A DNA stretch of 64,000 nucleotides from Aulostomus chinensis (taxonomy: Eukaryota; Chordata; Actinopteri; Syngnathiformes; Aulostomidae): positions 5,795,001-5,859,000 of the forward strand of contig JBBMOA010000021.1 of NCBI GenBank assembly GCA_037954235.1, in the 5' to 3' direction. The notes beneath the pieces were generated by a model that ran no database searches, was not told the DNA's origin, and saw nothing but the letters and a program-made list of their open reading frames with translations. Shown piece by piece: positions 33,501-44,507 of the stretch. The position numbers and the translations under genes were made by a program. The number at the start of each line of letters is the position of its first letter. The first letter of the stretch is position 1.

Positions 33501-36500
33501 AAAAAACGTTCTGTTTTCAACAAGGTTCTATGTAATCCTGCTGACTGTCAAAAAATCAAGCGGAAAAATAATGTAGAGTTGTCGATGAGCATAATTGGTT
33601 TCCTTTCAAATGGAAAGGAAACAGAGCGACACACCCGATGGTGAGAGAGTCAAATGCGGCACAGTACCTGCTGTTCCCCTTGTACCCTCTGGAGGTCTTT
33701 CAGAGCTCTCTCGGCCTTGGTTTTCTCATCTAGTGCACTCATTGCCTGGTGTCATTCAAAAGAATTTAGAGTAAGTAACATCAATTACTGGAAGGATGGA
33801 GAAAAATCAGTCAATCAAAGCAGGAATGCTAATCTGTACCTGGGTTTCTAGTGTGCGCAGTCTGGTTCTGAGTTTATCATTTTCTTCCTGTAATCTTGCT
33901 ATTTCCTGAGGTATTTAGAGGAGAATGTGAGTGTGACACGAGTTCAATGAAGACTCAGTCAACATGTGTTCTAGTAGATCTCTTTACCTTGTTGAGAAGT
34001 TCAGAGACTCCACCCTCATTCAGCGGCGCTAACTTAGGTTTGCTTGGTTCTTGGTTAATCTGGGAACAAAGGAAATAAAGGGATGATGGCACAGCTCCTA
34101 TTTTATGGAAATGATAATGTTGTGTATACCAATACTGGCGGAATGTTTAAGTACGTAAGCAACGACACTACACTGATAAAACATTCCCACAATGCAACAC
34201 AGCAGTAGTGCTGAGACGGAGGGGAGCGATACCTGCATTTATTGTTGATTCGAGTACTTTTGTCTTGTTTGAATTTATCTTTGTACTGTTCTTGTATGTT
34301 GTTCTTGTAGACCCCACCCCACCAAAGGGGAAATCAGTGTGAAGTTTGCTCAAGTTACCATGGTAACAGGCCTCCAGGTGTCAAGGAGGCTCTCAGGAAG
34401 TGACTGTAACAGTCGCTGTGAAGATATTTCAATCATGTTGTCACAAAAGCAACTGTGAAGGTGAAGAAAAGCTTGAGGGCTTTTCATCTACCAGCGGCTG
34501 AACATTAAAACGCCATCCAACACGCGGCCTTCATCGCATTCCCACTTTTTCTAGCCATCTGGTCACACACGGCAGCTTCTGAGTGAACCGCCAAACCTCA
34601 TTGAAACGATGGGGACTACAACACTGATTTGTTTTTCAATCCAAATACCTCATCATCGCTGATCTCTTCTTCTGAACTGCACGGCTAGGTGTAAAAGCCA
34701 GACAGCCGTGACGTGCGCAGTTCTCTGGGCGCTGAATTCTTTGCGGGTGTGAATAGTTCTTCCTTGACATGATCGACTACGTGTTAAGGTCGAGGGTATC
34801 GTCGACTCACCTTATCAGTTTTAAAGTCAGTCTTCTCAAATTCAGCCACTTGTTCCAACAGCTCTCTGTAGAGAAGTTAAAAAAAGAGCAAGAAAAAGAA
34901 CAGAGGCATGAAAAACAGGGAGCCCCTCAATGCAAAAATACTTACATATTTATTCAAATTTCTGGTAGCGCAAGAATGTGTCTGTTGAGTACCAGATAGT
35001 CTCGCTATTATATTTTATCTTAGCTCACCTCAAGGGGCTCAGCAATGTTCATATGAATCACTATGCTCTTAAAAAAAAAATCAACAATTTTTTAGGTTGA
35101 TTTAATCTTTTAATCAGAATTACTGCAGAGGGGGAAACTGATAAGCTGCACCATCACCTAACACAACTGTTGACACTTTGCTTTAATGCTGATGGGGTTT
35201 TTTGGCATCTCGGTCACTGTGCTATGCAGCTGTTACGTGTGTTTGGCAGCGAGAATAAACACCCTTGTTTTTGATGGCAGTTCAGCTCTTATTATCTCCC
35301 TACATGCTTGTGGTGAACTCAAGAGCTCCCTGAAAAGCCTGAAATGTGGTTTTAAAAAGCAGCCGAAGGCACGTAGACTCACACACGGGGCGTACTCTTT
35401 GTTTTAGACACCGTGTCAGTCACGTAGGGCTGAACCCTACAGAATACAGCTTCAAGGGTTTATTTAGCCACCCACTTTTGCATTACAAACAACAGAACTT
35501 TTTTTTTTTTTTGCAAAAACATGTAAAGTGTTTTAAGAAAGTGAGAGGTAACAGAGGTCACAACTTAGGTGAGGTTTATCTGAATATCACAGACAAGTGA
35601 CTCTAGTCTAATGTACAGAATGCTTTACAAGGATCAAACTGGTTAACAAAATGAGTTTGTGTCAGTCTGAAGACTTTTTCCTGTCACATGTAGAGTTATC
35701 TTTAACCGATTATGAAATTCTGGGCTGATATCGATGCCAATGTCAAAATAATCTTTTAGCCGATAGCTGCCACTGATAGTCTCATGTTGTTTTCGCTCAT
35801 CTTTACTCTCCATTTTGTAGCAGCAAAACAAAACAAAAGACTCTCCTTCAGAATAATAACCATTTTAAAGTCAACAAGGCAAATATGGGCTACTACATCC
35901 ATTATGGCATCATCAGATGATGTAAAGGTAGTGAACTCTCTTGATTCCTCCATCTCATGAACCAATGAACCAAGACTAACTTTGACATTCAGTTTTGTTT
36001 ATCACAGCAGTTTTCATGGTTAAAGTTTTGATATTTCTATTGACTAATCAAATTCCCATCAATCATTCATTCTGAATTTTCAGTAAATCTAATCTTCCTC
36101 CATTGTGGCTCTATTATAGTAGCTCACTACAGTTGTGCTTACAAGCCTTTACATTTCCTGCCAAAAGGCCAACGGTGCAGAGTGCATTGTGATTAATGTG
36201 ATTTTATCTTGTCGTTCTGCTACTTGTGCCACATTTACCCGCCAGCCCTGAATGATGTTTGAGCTTGTGACATAGCAGCAACTCAAGAGTCATCAGGCTC
36301 TCCTTCCTGCCTTTAAGACTCAACTGAGGATTAAAAATATGATATATAAGAACATTTCATGATTGAGAAGCGACGTGTTTAAGAAGACACGCTGTGAAGC
36401 TTCTTCCACTTCTGATTAGACATTGATATCTCGTACCGTCAGTTACTCCACTCACTTTTATCAGTTGGCTCAAATGTTAGCATGGTTCAATAGCCTTTTT

Positions 36501-37661
36501 TTTTTTTAAGTCAACTGACCCTCAAATGTGGTGAAAGGATGGCAGAAGCTATGGTTTCATATTAACCACTGTAACAGAAACAGGGTTAAATTCAGAACCT
36601 ATGAGTGCATGTGGTTTAACAACCATCCTTTTGCATGTAGAGCAGGAGAGTGGGCCTCTAGAGAAAGTGGAGCCTTTTTTTCAATGGATGTTGCATTTTA
36701 AGAGGTAACTAGTTCTCTTTTTCACAATTTCTGGTGCAAAAAATGAAAATGTTTTCAAGGCAAAGTCATGATACACTATTGTCATTTCATTAGAACCCAA
36801 AAAATCTTTATTTTCTTTCCGAAGTCTTGTGTGTGCGTGTGTTTCTACTGCAGAGGGCATCAGCTTGATTACATCCCTTCTTACCAAATGATAGCGGGAG
36901 ATTTTTGTTTTAGTCTGTTTCTCGGAAGCCTGAGTCTGGATCATTCCCTCCTCACCTGTTCTCCAGCTCTGAGATATCGGTCTGCAGTCGGAGGTAAAAC
37001 TTTTCAGCCTGGGCGAAGAGCTGTCTGAGCAGCAGCACATTGGTGTGGGCTGTGTTGATGAGCTCCATCTCCACCTCACCACGCACCACCGCCTGCAGCC
37101 CATCCAGCATATCCCTCACCTCGTCCACCGTGAAGGTTTCCTCCACCAGCCTTCAACGCAAACACACTATACATTCACCTGAACCTCAAGTCCCTCTACT
37201 GTCTCTTTATAATTCCCTTGAATAGACTATGGATGTCGTGGGTGGTCATTTACCTGCTGTCTTTAAGCTCTTCAAAGCATGAATCCACAGTCTTGAGTCT
37301 CAACACTCGCTGCGATCGTGCAAATCGCATGTAATTGATGACTTCGTTCTGATGATGTTCATTACACCCAAATTCAGCCTAGCAGGGGACAAAATGAGAC
37401 ACATTTAACACGTAGTTGACACTAAAATAACAGATATACAGGGACAGAGGAGCGACTAGCTAACTTCATTATGATTTCCCGGTGACAGGGCCTGTTCTCT
37501 CCAGGTTTTTCTCCATGATAATGTTCGCCAACATCTTCGAGGTCGAGCCCCATATTTAGAAGGCAATGCTAACGCTGTACGTTTAGGATGCTAACTTCTA
37601 GAAGCAAACAGGTGGCCTTGCTGCCCATTAACATCATCAGCTAGCAAGGGTTACTTACCAT
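30592..37661 (-). CDS. lztfl1: Leucine zipper transcription factor-like protein 1 (BBS17), complete, 10 exons
   Basis: Cytosolic regulator of BBSome entry into cilia (Bardet-Biedl syndrome 17 gene) that also affects Hedgehog receptor traffic. Exons on the minus strand: 37661-37659 (coding part, only the ATG), 37378-37254, 37150-36956, 34865-34811, 34059-33988, 33905-33840, 33745-33668, 32599-32423, 32311-32208, 30610-30592. All junctions are GT-AG and phases close exactly, giving 297 codons plus TGA (human protein 299). Recognisable stretches are NEHHQNEVINYMRFAR near the N-terminus, NVLLLRQLF (about 95), SELENRELLEQVAEFEK (about 105-121), PKLAPLNEGG, a long heptad coiled coil from about residue 145 (RLQEENDKLRTRL, LLRVQEQLALAEK), and a C-terminal KKFQQTAAYRNMKEIL followed by RYEPNE. 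Exon 8 uses an AAG acceptor with a poor pyrimidine tract. That start restores the family length, QLTAHTQ replacing the mammalian KDFIKAQ. Confidence 0.95.
30759..30777 (+). repeat. (GA)n microsatellite in lztfl1 intron 9
   Basis: Nine GA units about 150 bp upstream (in lztfl1 sense) of the last exon. Confidence 0.9.
30851..31228 (+). other. Unassigned 125-codon ORF antisense within lztfl1 intron 9
   Basis: An ATG-started frame (MGAMIATINRYLS..) with no recognised domain, no signal peptide and no membrane segment. It is basic and lysine-rich in the middle. It lacks splice support, and the surrounding DNA looks like ordinary intron, so it may be chance or a decayed mobile-element fragment. Confidence 0.15.
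32076..32088 (+). promoter_or_regulatory. CTCF-like motif in lztfl1 intron 9
   Basis: CCACCTGGTGGCA matches the CTCF core except T for A at the sixth base. It is nearly palindromic, so orientation is ambiguous. Confidence 0.4.
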
Positions 37662-37700
37662 GGTGGCTGTGGAGCTAACGCTACTGAGTTAGCTAGCTTG
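37659..37700 (-). other. lztfl1: lztfl1 first exon: 5' UTR plus initiator ATG
   Basis: The Kozak-quality CCACCATG is followed at once by the GTAAGTAA donor, so exon 1 contributes only the start methionine. The 5' edge is not defined. The region above it (37.70-37.97 kb) is the likely promoter and holds two X-box-like motifs. Confidence 0.7.
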
Positions 37701-37923
37701 TAGACTGAGCAGATCAAGAGGACTAACGGGTGCTTCGGCCTCTGTTTTAGGCCACGTAGATGACCACTTGTAAACTAACTGCTGTGTGTTAGAGTTTTAT
37801 TGTGCTAAGTTATCTTGTACTTTAAATTAAACTTGATCAAAAGGTTAAAGAGGGTTATATCATAGCTATAAGATTATCTAGCAGATTGGCTAGCCTAGCA
37901 ATCCAGCTTGTGTTTGCCGTAAG

Positions 37924-37964
37924 AATGCCTTGGTAACGGAGAATAGCGTCATTGCCTTGGTTAC
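37924..37964 (-). promoter_or_regulatory. Two tandem RFX X-box-like sites upstream of lztfl1
   Basis: Read on the lztfl1 strand, 37964-37951 is GTAACCAAGGCAAT and 37937-37924 is GTTACCAAGGCATT. The RFX X-box consensus is GTNRCC-N(0-3)-RGYAAC. Both have a perfect first half-site, a 2-nt AA spacer, and one or two mismatches in the second half-site. They are 27 bp apart and about 265-305 bp upstream of the ATG. Ciliary and BBS genes are classic RFX targets, so this fits the gene's role. Confidence 0.6.
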
Positions 37965-38485
37965 TTGTGGTGCGTTCAGGGAAGCTACGTAAAACAAGGA
38001 AACTCCAAATCTATGCATACATTTTTTAAAACTTATTTCATGTTCTCTTCTTTATAAGGTGTGTTGATATATGTAACGATACATACGCAGTGCATTTGTA
38101 GTTAGTTTTTTAAATTTGTGTGCTCATATCGTGGTGTTTTTATTGTCTTAGTGAAATTATGTCGTGCTTCGTTGAATAGGAAACACACACTCATAAAACA
38201 TGAAACATGCGATTGAACCAATGATCCTTTGTACAAAAAATATGCTGGGGCTACATCGTTCTTGGTTGACTTATAAAGTCTTGGAATGGTCGTTTCTATA
38301 TTCAGATAAGTTTAAGCTACATTTCTTTAGCACAGGTGTCAATGCTAGATTATACTTACATAATGCTGTTTACTGATATGTTGCTGTTTACAACATCAGT
38401 CCCATTATTTCTTTAACAAAGTCAGACATTTTGATCCTAAATTAGAACTGCTCGCTGACAAGTTCACATTTTTACTCCGAATCAT

Positions 38486-38500
38486 GATAGATAGATAGAT

Positions 38501-38556
<56 letters not shown>

Positions 38557-38557
38557 G

Positions 38558-38612
<55 letters not shown>

Positions 38613-38613
38613 G

Positions 38614-38681
<68 letters not shown>
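38486..38681 (+). repeat. (GATA)n microsatellite, about 49 units
   Basis: Nearly pure GATA with rare GAAA and GGAT interruptions. It is followed at once by ACTTTATTGATCCCAGAGGG, a junction seen repeatedly next to GATA tracts in fish genomes, which suggests the tract began as the tail of a retroposon. It lies between lztfl1 and dnajc13. Confidence 0.9.
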
Positions 38682-40254
38682 CTTTATTGATCCCAGAGGG
38701 AAACTCAATCTTGAATGAATAAATCAATTCAATCATGAACTAACTTACTCTGGAAAGAAAAAACAAGTCATGAATTCACCTGTAACCATATGACTATATA
38801 GTCACATAGAATTCATCTGGAATTAAGTGAAAACTAAAACGTCAACAATCTGAAAATGTACAAAATGGGTTTAGCATCACTCAACTATAGATATATACTG
38901 TGCTTATGTGTATGCAGCAGATGGCGCTATTTAGCTGCGTGAGACTTTAATTTTTCCATTGAAAAAAAATGTACATCTCAAATTTTGGATATGATAATCA
39001 CACTGCTGGGAGAACGACACGTCATATTTAACAACCTGGCTCAATTTTGACTGCATCTTGGTTTCCTCTGGAACTGCAAATACTCTCTGTATGAATTAGC
39101 GCTGAGCCGGTGGTTCGCATGGCCTGTGATGGATTTCTGACTGTCTTTATTTCTCTGTCTCAATCAGTTACAGAGAGTGGACCCTCAGACCCCTTGACTC
39201 AAGAACTCACACTTGGAGCAGCACATCCTCTACAGTGCTAACATCTAATTCATCACCCATACCTACCGAAAATCTGAAAGATTTAAATAAAATAGGCCAT
39301 TTGCAAAACATTCATACAACTATAACTATCTCTTAATCAGACGGGACACAATGTGTAAACTTCATCAGCTGAACTCATTTGATGCCCCCTGAACAAAATA
39401 AAACTTTCTTAAAAATTGTCTCGCATCCTCTTCATTGCCTCTGTCACTGGGACTTAAAGGACCTCACCGTCGGTTTCAATTGAGAATCCCAAGAAATTAG
39501 AAGGAAACCCCCCCCCCCCCCCCCCATGTCTGTAATTGAATTAGGGCTAACGGGCAGCGCATGGTTGGTCACAAAATCAGATGTTTTATAACGTGACCAC
39601 TCACTTTTGCTCCGTTCAAGTTCACCGTGACATATCAGTCGTTCAGGGAGGCCAAGATGTTTCCCCTTTACCTGCAATCACGGTGAGTCACTTACAATTT
39701 GATGCTAAATGTAGCAACTGCGGGTTGCAGGTTGTAGAGGATGGTTATGAGTTTTCTCAGGATTCCATATATCCATATGACCTATGATATGATGCTGTTG
39801 TTTTTTTATCATAACAGATAGAACGTAGGATTTTTAGCCGAAAGCATTGTGACAGAATCAAATTTTATGTCCTATCTGCAGTTGAGCCAAACTTGACCGA
39901 AATGTCAAAGAAATTAAAACCTAGGAGGATCTGTAATAGCAGTTATTGAGTTTTTTTAAACTATTTGACAAATTGCTGACACATTCCATCAAAAATAAAC
40001 AATTTTGAGATTTTTGTTGTCGCAAAAGCCATGGTGAATAATGTTTATTATTGTGATTACTGTTAAATCACCTTTTAAAGTGTCTTTGTGTGTTTGTGGG
40101 AGTGTGTTTGAATGTGGACGCATGTGTATACAGTCCCCCCCCCCTCCCCCCCTCAGTGTTCATGTGATGTCGAGCCTCTGGTGCAAACATCATGAGCGTT
40201 GCAGAAATGTTTTATTTGATTCAACTGAGTTATCGTTGCATTAGTAGGACATCG

Positions 40255-40266
40255 TCCCTAGAGGGC
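40255..40266 (+). promoter_or_regulatory. CTCF-like motif between lztfl1 and dnajc13
   Basis: TCCCTAGAGGGC matches the strongest CTCF core positions (TAGAGGGC), about 670 bp upstream of the predicted dnajc13 start and between the divergent genes. Confidence 0.45.
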
Positions 40267-40866
40267 GCACTAATCCAATACATCGTACCCCAACTGTACA
40301 GCTGGTACAAGTATTGATACGCGGAAACAAAAGACAACAGTGCTCTCTTTTACTTAAAACCAATCGAGATCACCCAAGTCGATCACTCTACAGTCAGTTT
40401 AAACAAACAACGACCCAGCCAGACCATCCGAACAACCATGTATTTCCTTGAATAGAATTTAAAATGGCAGTATTGAAATTGAAAGTTTGTGTTTTTGGTC
40501 TTTACAGTAATAAATAAATAAATTCGTGAGTGATATACACATCTGTGCTGCTTGAAAATAAACCGCCTGCTGTCCTCTTGTGATCGGATCAGAGCGGGGC
40601 CTTGTGGGATCTTTCATCTTCTAAGCTTCAAGAGGCAACGATCGGAAATATATCTCCTCCATCTCAGTCTTCGTTCATTCATTTACTTGATTGTTCAACT
40701 CAAAATAAATTTCCAAGTATCCTAATCAGAAACTTATGAGCCACATACACGTAATACACTGCTTGGCGGTCAGTTTCTACTGTATCCATCAATACGAGCA
40801 CAGAAAAAAAGAAGAGGAAACACTGATCTCGGATCAGCTACCTCCATAATTCCGCGCTCTGACAAA

Positions 40867-40942
40867 CCAATCAGCTGACCGCCGCATGACAGGCAGGCCT
40901 CACGCATGCGCGGTAGTACACTTTTGGTATCAGGAATATGGC
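40867..40942 (+). promoter_or_regulatory. dnajc13 core promoter motifs
   Basis: Housekeeping-type promoter elements lie just ahead of the predicted first exon: a CCAAT box at 40867-40871, an NRF1-like palindrome GCATGCGC at 40904-40911 within a CpG-rich patch, and a YY1-like AATATGGC at 40935-40942, the latter typical of the start region. No TATA box was seen. Motif calls are by eye. Confidence 0.5.
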
Positions 40943-41090
40943 AGCGTCCTGAGCCCTGTGTGGGGGGGGATACGGCGTAACGGAGCATCTTCAGCATCAG
41001 AGTGGGAAAACTGAGAAGCACCGACTGCAGTCAGAGGAGGGTGGGGGGCCGAGGGACGGCTACGAATACTATCCATTTGTGAGTTTACAG
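40935..41090 (+). other. dnajc13: dnajc13 5' untranslated exon 1 (inferred)
   Basis: A CpG-containing segment downstream of the promoter motifs. It ends at one of two adjacent donors: GTGAGT after 41078 or GTAAAT after 41090. The first coding exon (44495) begins with an acceptor 13 nt before the ATG, so a non-coding exon upstream is required. The 5' end is approximate. Confidence 0.5.
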
Positions 41091-44000
41091 GTAAATGCTT
41101 CCTTTATCACCTGCCACTCTCTTCTAGCCATCTTCCCCGTGTTTGCCTGATTGAACCCCGCTGCTAATGCGACTAGCTAGCTCCTCTACAAAACCAGAGT
41201 GATGAGCTAGTTAGCCGCTAGCTAGCTAGCTAGCTGTCGCTAACCTAATAGGAGCCTGCCACAGCCCCCGTTGAGCTTTTGACAAACAAACGCTGCCAAC
41301 CGAGGTGTCTGGGCCATCTGTTTTTCTACTTTGGTGGGAAAAATGATGTCGACAGCGCGAAAAACGGTGCTGTCGTGCCTGTTGTTGGCTAGGTATTGTT
41401 AGTTACCCCATTCGGCCCGCTGTGTTGAGTTTTTGTTAAGTTAGCTGCTTGAGAGCCAGGTAACGTTAATGCTGCTCATGGTGGATTTACTTGACACATC
41501 GAGAGCCAACGCACATCCCCGAATTGACTTAGGAGTCGCCGTAAGCCATGTTTGGTTCATGATTAATGCTGTCTAAATACACCCACCCTGGAAGCCAAAG
41601 AGAGATGAAAGTTCCTGTCTGTTGAGGGATTGCTTCGTGTAATATCGCTGCAGAATAGTTGTTTCAAGAATAAATCCTATACAAAAACCATCAGTCGCTC
41701 CTTAGTGCACGGCTGATGTTAAGCCTTTTAAAGACATTGTCACGTTCAAACGTTTTTATTATGCTCCTCAAATTACTTTGAGCTTATTGTCAGTTCATAA
41801 TAGCTACTGCACATGTTTGGAAAAGGGGGGTTGCAGTCACTGATGTCACAGCACATGATGGTGTGACCCTTGGACCTTCATTGAAGCTAATAAAGTTATT
41901 CTGTTACTTAAAAGTTTATACTTTTGAATATGATAAAGGGTGACTCTATGCTTTCTCTCAACTGTGAGAAACAAGGTTGAGAGAAGTCTGTTAGTTGTAG
42001 TAGACAAATCTGTTGGCACAGTATTGAGTTACTCAACCTACTACGTTCCTTGGCATGAGTAACCTGTAGTCCTACTGAAGTTACCCAGTTGTCGCGACGC
42101 TGCTAGCTCCATTTAAAGGTTTGCTTCAGCGCTAATACCAGTGCTACTGGTTATTATTCTGCTTCAAAACAGGCTCTGATCATTGACAGTGACACTTGCA
42201 GCAGTGATCAAAACCCATATTTGTTAAAGCTCCTGTAAACTTGTGAGACCTGTCTGGAAACGAGTTATCATGTGAATGTTGTGTGCTTTCCTCTGGGCAG
42301 CGCTTCAACTGTATTACTATCTATTTACCTCGCTTATTTCTGTCAAGGAAAGCTCATGGTTAATTTACTATCGATCTGGATACAGACAGGAAGAGCTGGG
42401 AGGGATGATCACGTGATTCAGTGCTGGTGTCTGCCTTGTTTTTTTTTTTTTTTTTAAACATTCATCAACAGCGCAAATCACAGTGCCGTAGTTTGAAGCC
42501 TGCACAGCCCTCTGCAGCAGCGAAGGACATGCTGTGCACTGCTTGCTGCGAACATCTCCTGTTGTGCTTTCCATCAGCCCCCTGCGTTGGATCCGATAAA
42601 TTATGCAGCTCCATTAATGCCTGTTGAAGACATTAAAAAAAAAAAAAGAAGAAAAGAAACAGCAGTTGGAAAACTTTTTTATTGTTTATTGTACTTCTAG
42701 CACAGGCATCCTGCTGTAAACAATACATGATTTGACTCTTAACTCTCATCAATTCTCACTGAGTAGAAACTGTATATGTGGGCCTGCCTTTCTGTGGAAC
42801 TCCAGACAGTTGTCACCCCGGTGAATGTTGTGTTCCACAGCCAGGCCTTATTTTACTGCTCCCTGCCTCACAAAAATGAAGAGGAAGGAAAACTGGAGTC
42901 AGATTTTTTTTTTTTTTCCAGGATCCTGGCGGAGTGCTGACACAGGTTCTCCTTGTCACGGTGCAGCCAATTTATGCACTAAGGATAAGAGAGGCAGTTA
43001 TTCCCCTCATTTACTCCACTGTTGTCTGGTTTGTCTTTGGTCTGCAGCAGGAATTTATTTAAAGCGCTTTGTTTTGTACAGTTAATAGATGAGGAGAAGA
43101 AGAAGAATAAGGGAATCCTTCAGATGTGGTGACGGGGGAAAAAAATTCTAGCTTGTCCTTTGTCCAGTTTAGTGAAAGAAAAAAACGCAGATATATTGGC
43201 CACGTTTGTACCGGGCGACATTGGCCTGGTTGACTACCATCCGCCATCTGCAATTTAGAAGGAACTCACAGATGGCAGTTGTGTGTCGATGTGAAAAGGT
43301 TATTTATAAGCACTGTTCAGAGTTGCATGGTTTTGATAAATATCCATTTGTGATTATTTTGAATGACATTGCAGTCGCAGCATCAGAGGGAATGCCATCT
43401 TTTGACTTCTTTTCATTTACGTTGAAGACCCTGTAAAACTGTCTATGGTGCGGTTTTGTGGGGGGATCTGTATCCAGCAAAGACAGCGTCTTATGTCTGT
43501 GGAATATGATGGACTCCTGTAGCACCGGACTAGTTCACTTCAATTGGTTTTAGAAGCACAGCTTGCCCTTAATGAATTTAGCAACTCCCTATGAGGAGAA
43601 AATGGCTGTAGACCACGTTGTGATTTCAAATTTCACCAAACACTGCAGCCTTTATGTAGTGGCATTTTGGTCTTAGTTGGTCCCCGAATATGTTGTGATA
43701 AAGGGCAAAAGAAAAGAAAAGATGCTGACGCTGACCAACAAACCCATAGATATCAGCCACATTTTTAATGGTATCAGCATCGTCCCAGGACCTTGCATCC
43801 CTTGATTTTTTGATTCAAATTAGATCAAGACACAACCTTACTTAGCTCTGTTTACCTAAAGGTGATCAATAGGCCTCAGAGGCTGTGCACCGCTGTGTGT
43901 TCAGACACTCAATCAGCTGGTGCTCTGCTGTGTTGTTGTCCGTCACTACGATCTAAGCATGGAATGGAAGACCCTCACCTCCCGGCATTTTTGGCTGAAA

Positions 44001-44494
44001 AGGTTGCGTTTCTGTGGTTTGTTGCTAACCCTCGGACATGTGTGTGCGTGTGCGCGTGTGAGAGAGTATACACATGAAGGGGAGGGTGTGGATATCATGT
44101 GCTGTGAGCTTGCCATGGCTCTTAGCTGTTGTTGGATAATCTTGGTGTTCTCTGTATTGTGTAGCCAGGGGAATGTGGTGGGAGTCTCTTCCGTTGAGTT
44201 GCAAAATGTTGAATGACTGTGTGAAGTGTGTGTGGCAGGATATTGCAATGTGCATTACATGACCTTGATGCATTCTTGACGAAATACCCGAGTATCGGTT
44301 ATTAGATTTCTTTTGTGATGTTGACCGAGACAAACAGAAGTCATGGGAGTTATGAAAAATAATCCTTCCCCTTTTGTTGTGTTTAAATCTATGATACTCT
44401 CCCTTAAGTGATGCTCAAATGACGAGCTTACACTTGTTTTCCGAACGCTTGGCTACGCTGTATCCGTGTTGAACTTTTAACTTCTGTGTTACAG
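41091..44494 (+). other. dnajc13 intron 1
   Basis: 3.4 kb with no recognisable nested gene. It contains a short (GCTA)n palindrome near 41217-41235, poly-T runs at about 42440 and 42907, and several GA-rich tracts. ORFs here are short and lack family resemblance. Confidence 0.5.
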
Positions 44495-44507
44495 GTCCTG
44501 TGACAAG

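Larger units (their letters stand above)
30611..37658 (-). other. lztfl1 introns: content
   Basis: Introns of note are intron 9 (30611-32207), intron 8 (32312-32422), intron 7 (32600-33667), intron 4 (34060-34810), intron 3 (34866-36955) and intron 1 (37379-37658). Intron 9 holds a (GA)n run (30759-30777), a (GT)n run (31345-31360), a CTCF-like motif (32076-32088) and an unassigned plus-strand ORF (30851-31228). The other introns are AT-rich, with no nested gene or RNA that I can support. Confidence 0.5.
37970..40860. other. Divergent intergenic region between lztfl1 and dnajc13
   Basis: About 2.9 kb containing the (GATA)n tract, a poly-C run at about 39510, a (C)n tract near 40134 and the CTCF-like site at 40255. 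No gene was seen. The two promoters sit at its ends. Confidence 0.6.

Noticed and set aside
38472..38736. Minus-strand frames of YLSIYLSI repeats
   Set aside because: Translation of the (GATA)n tract.
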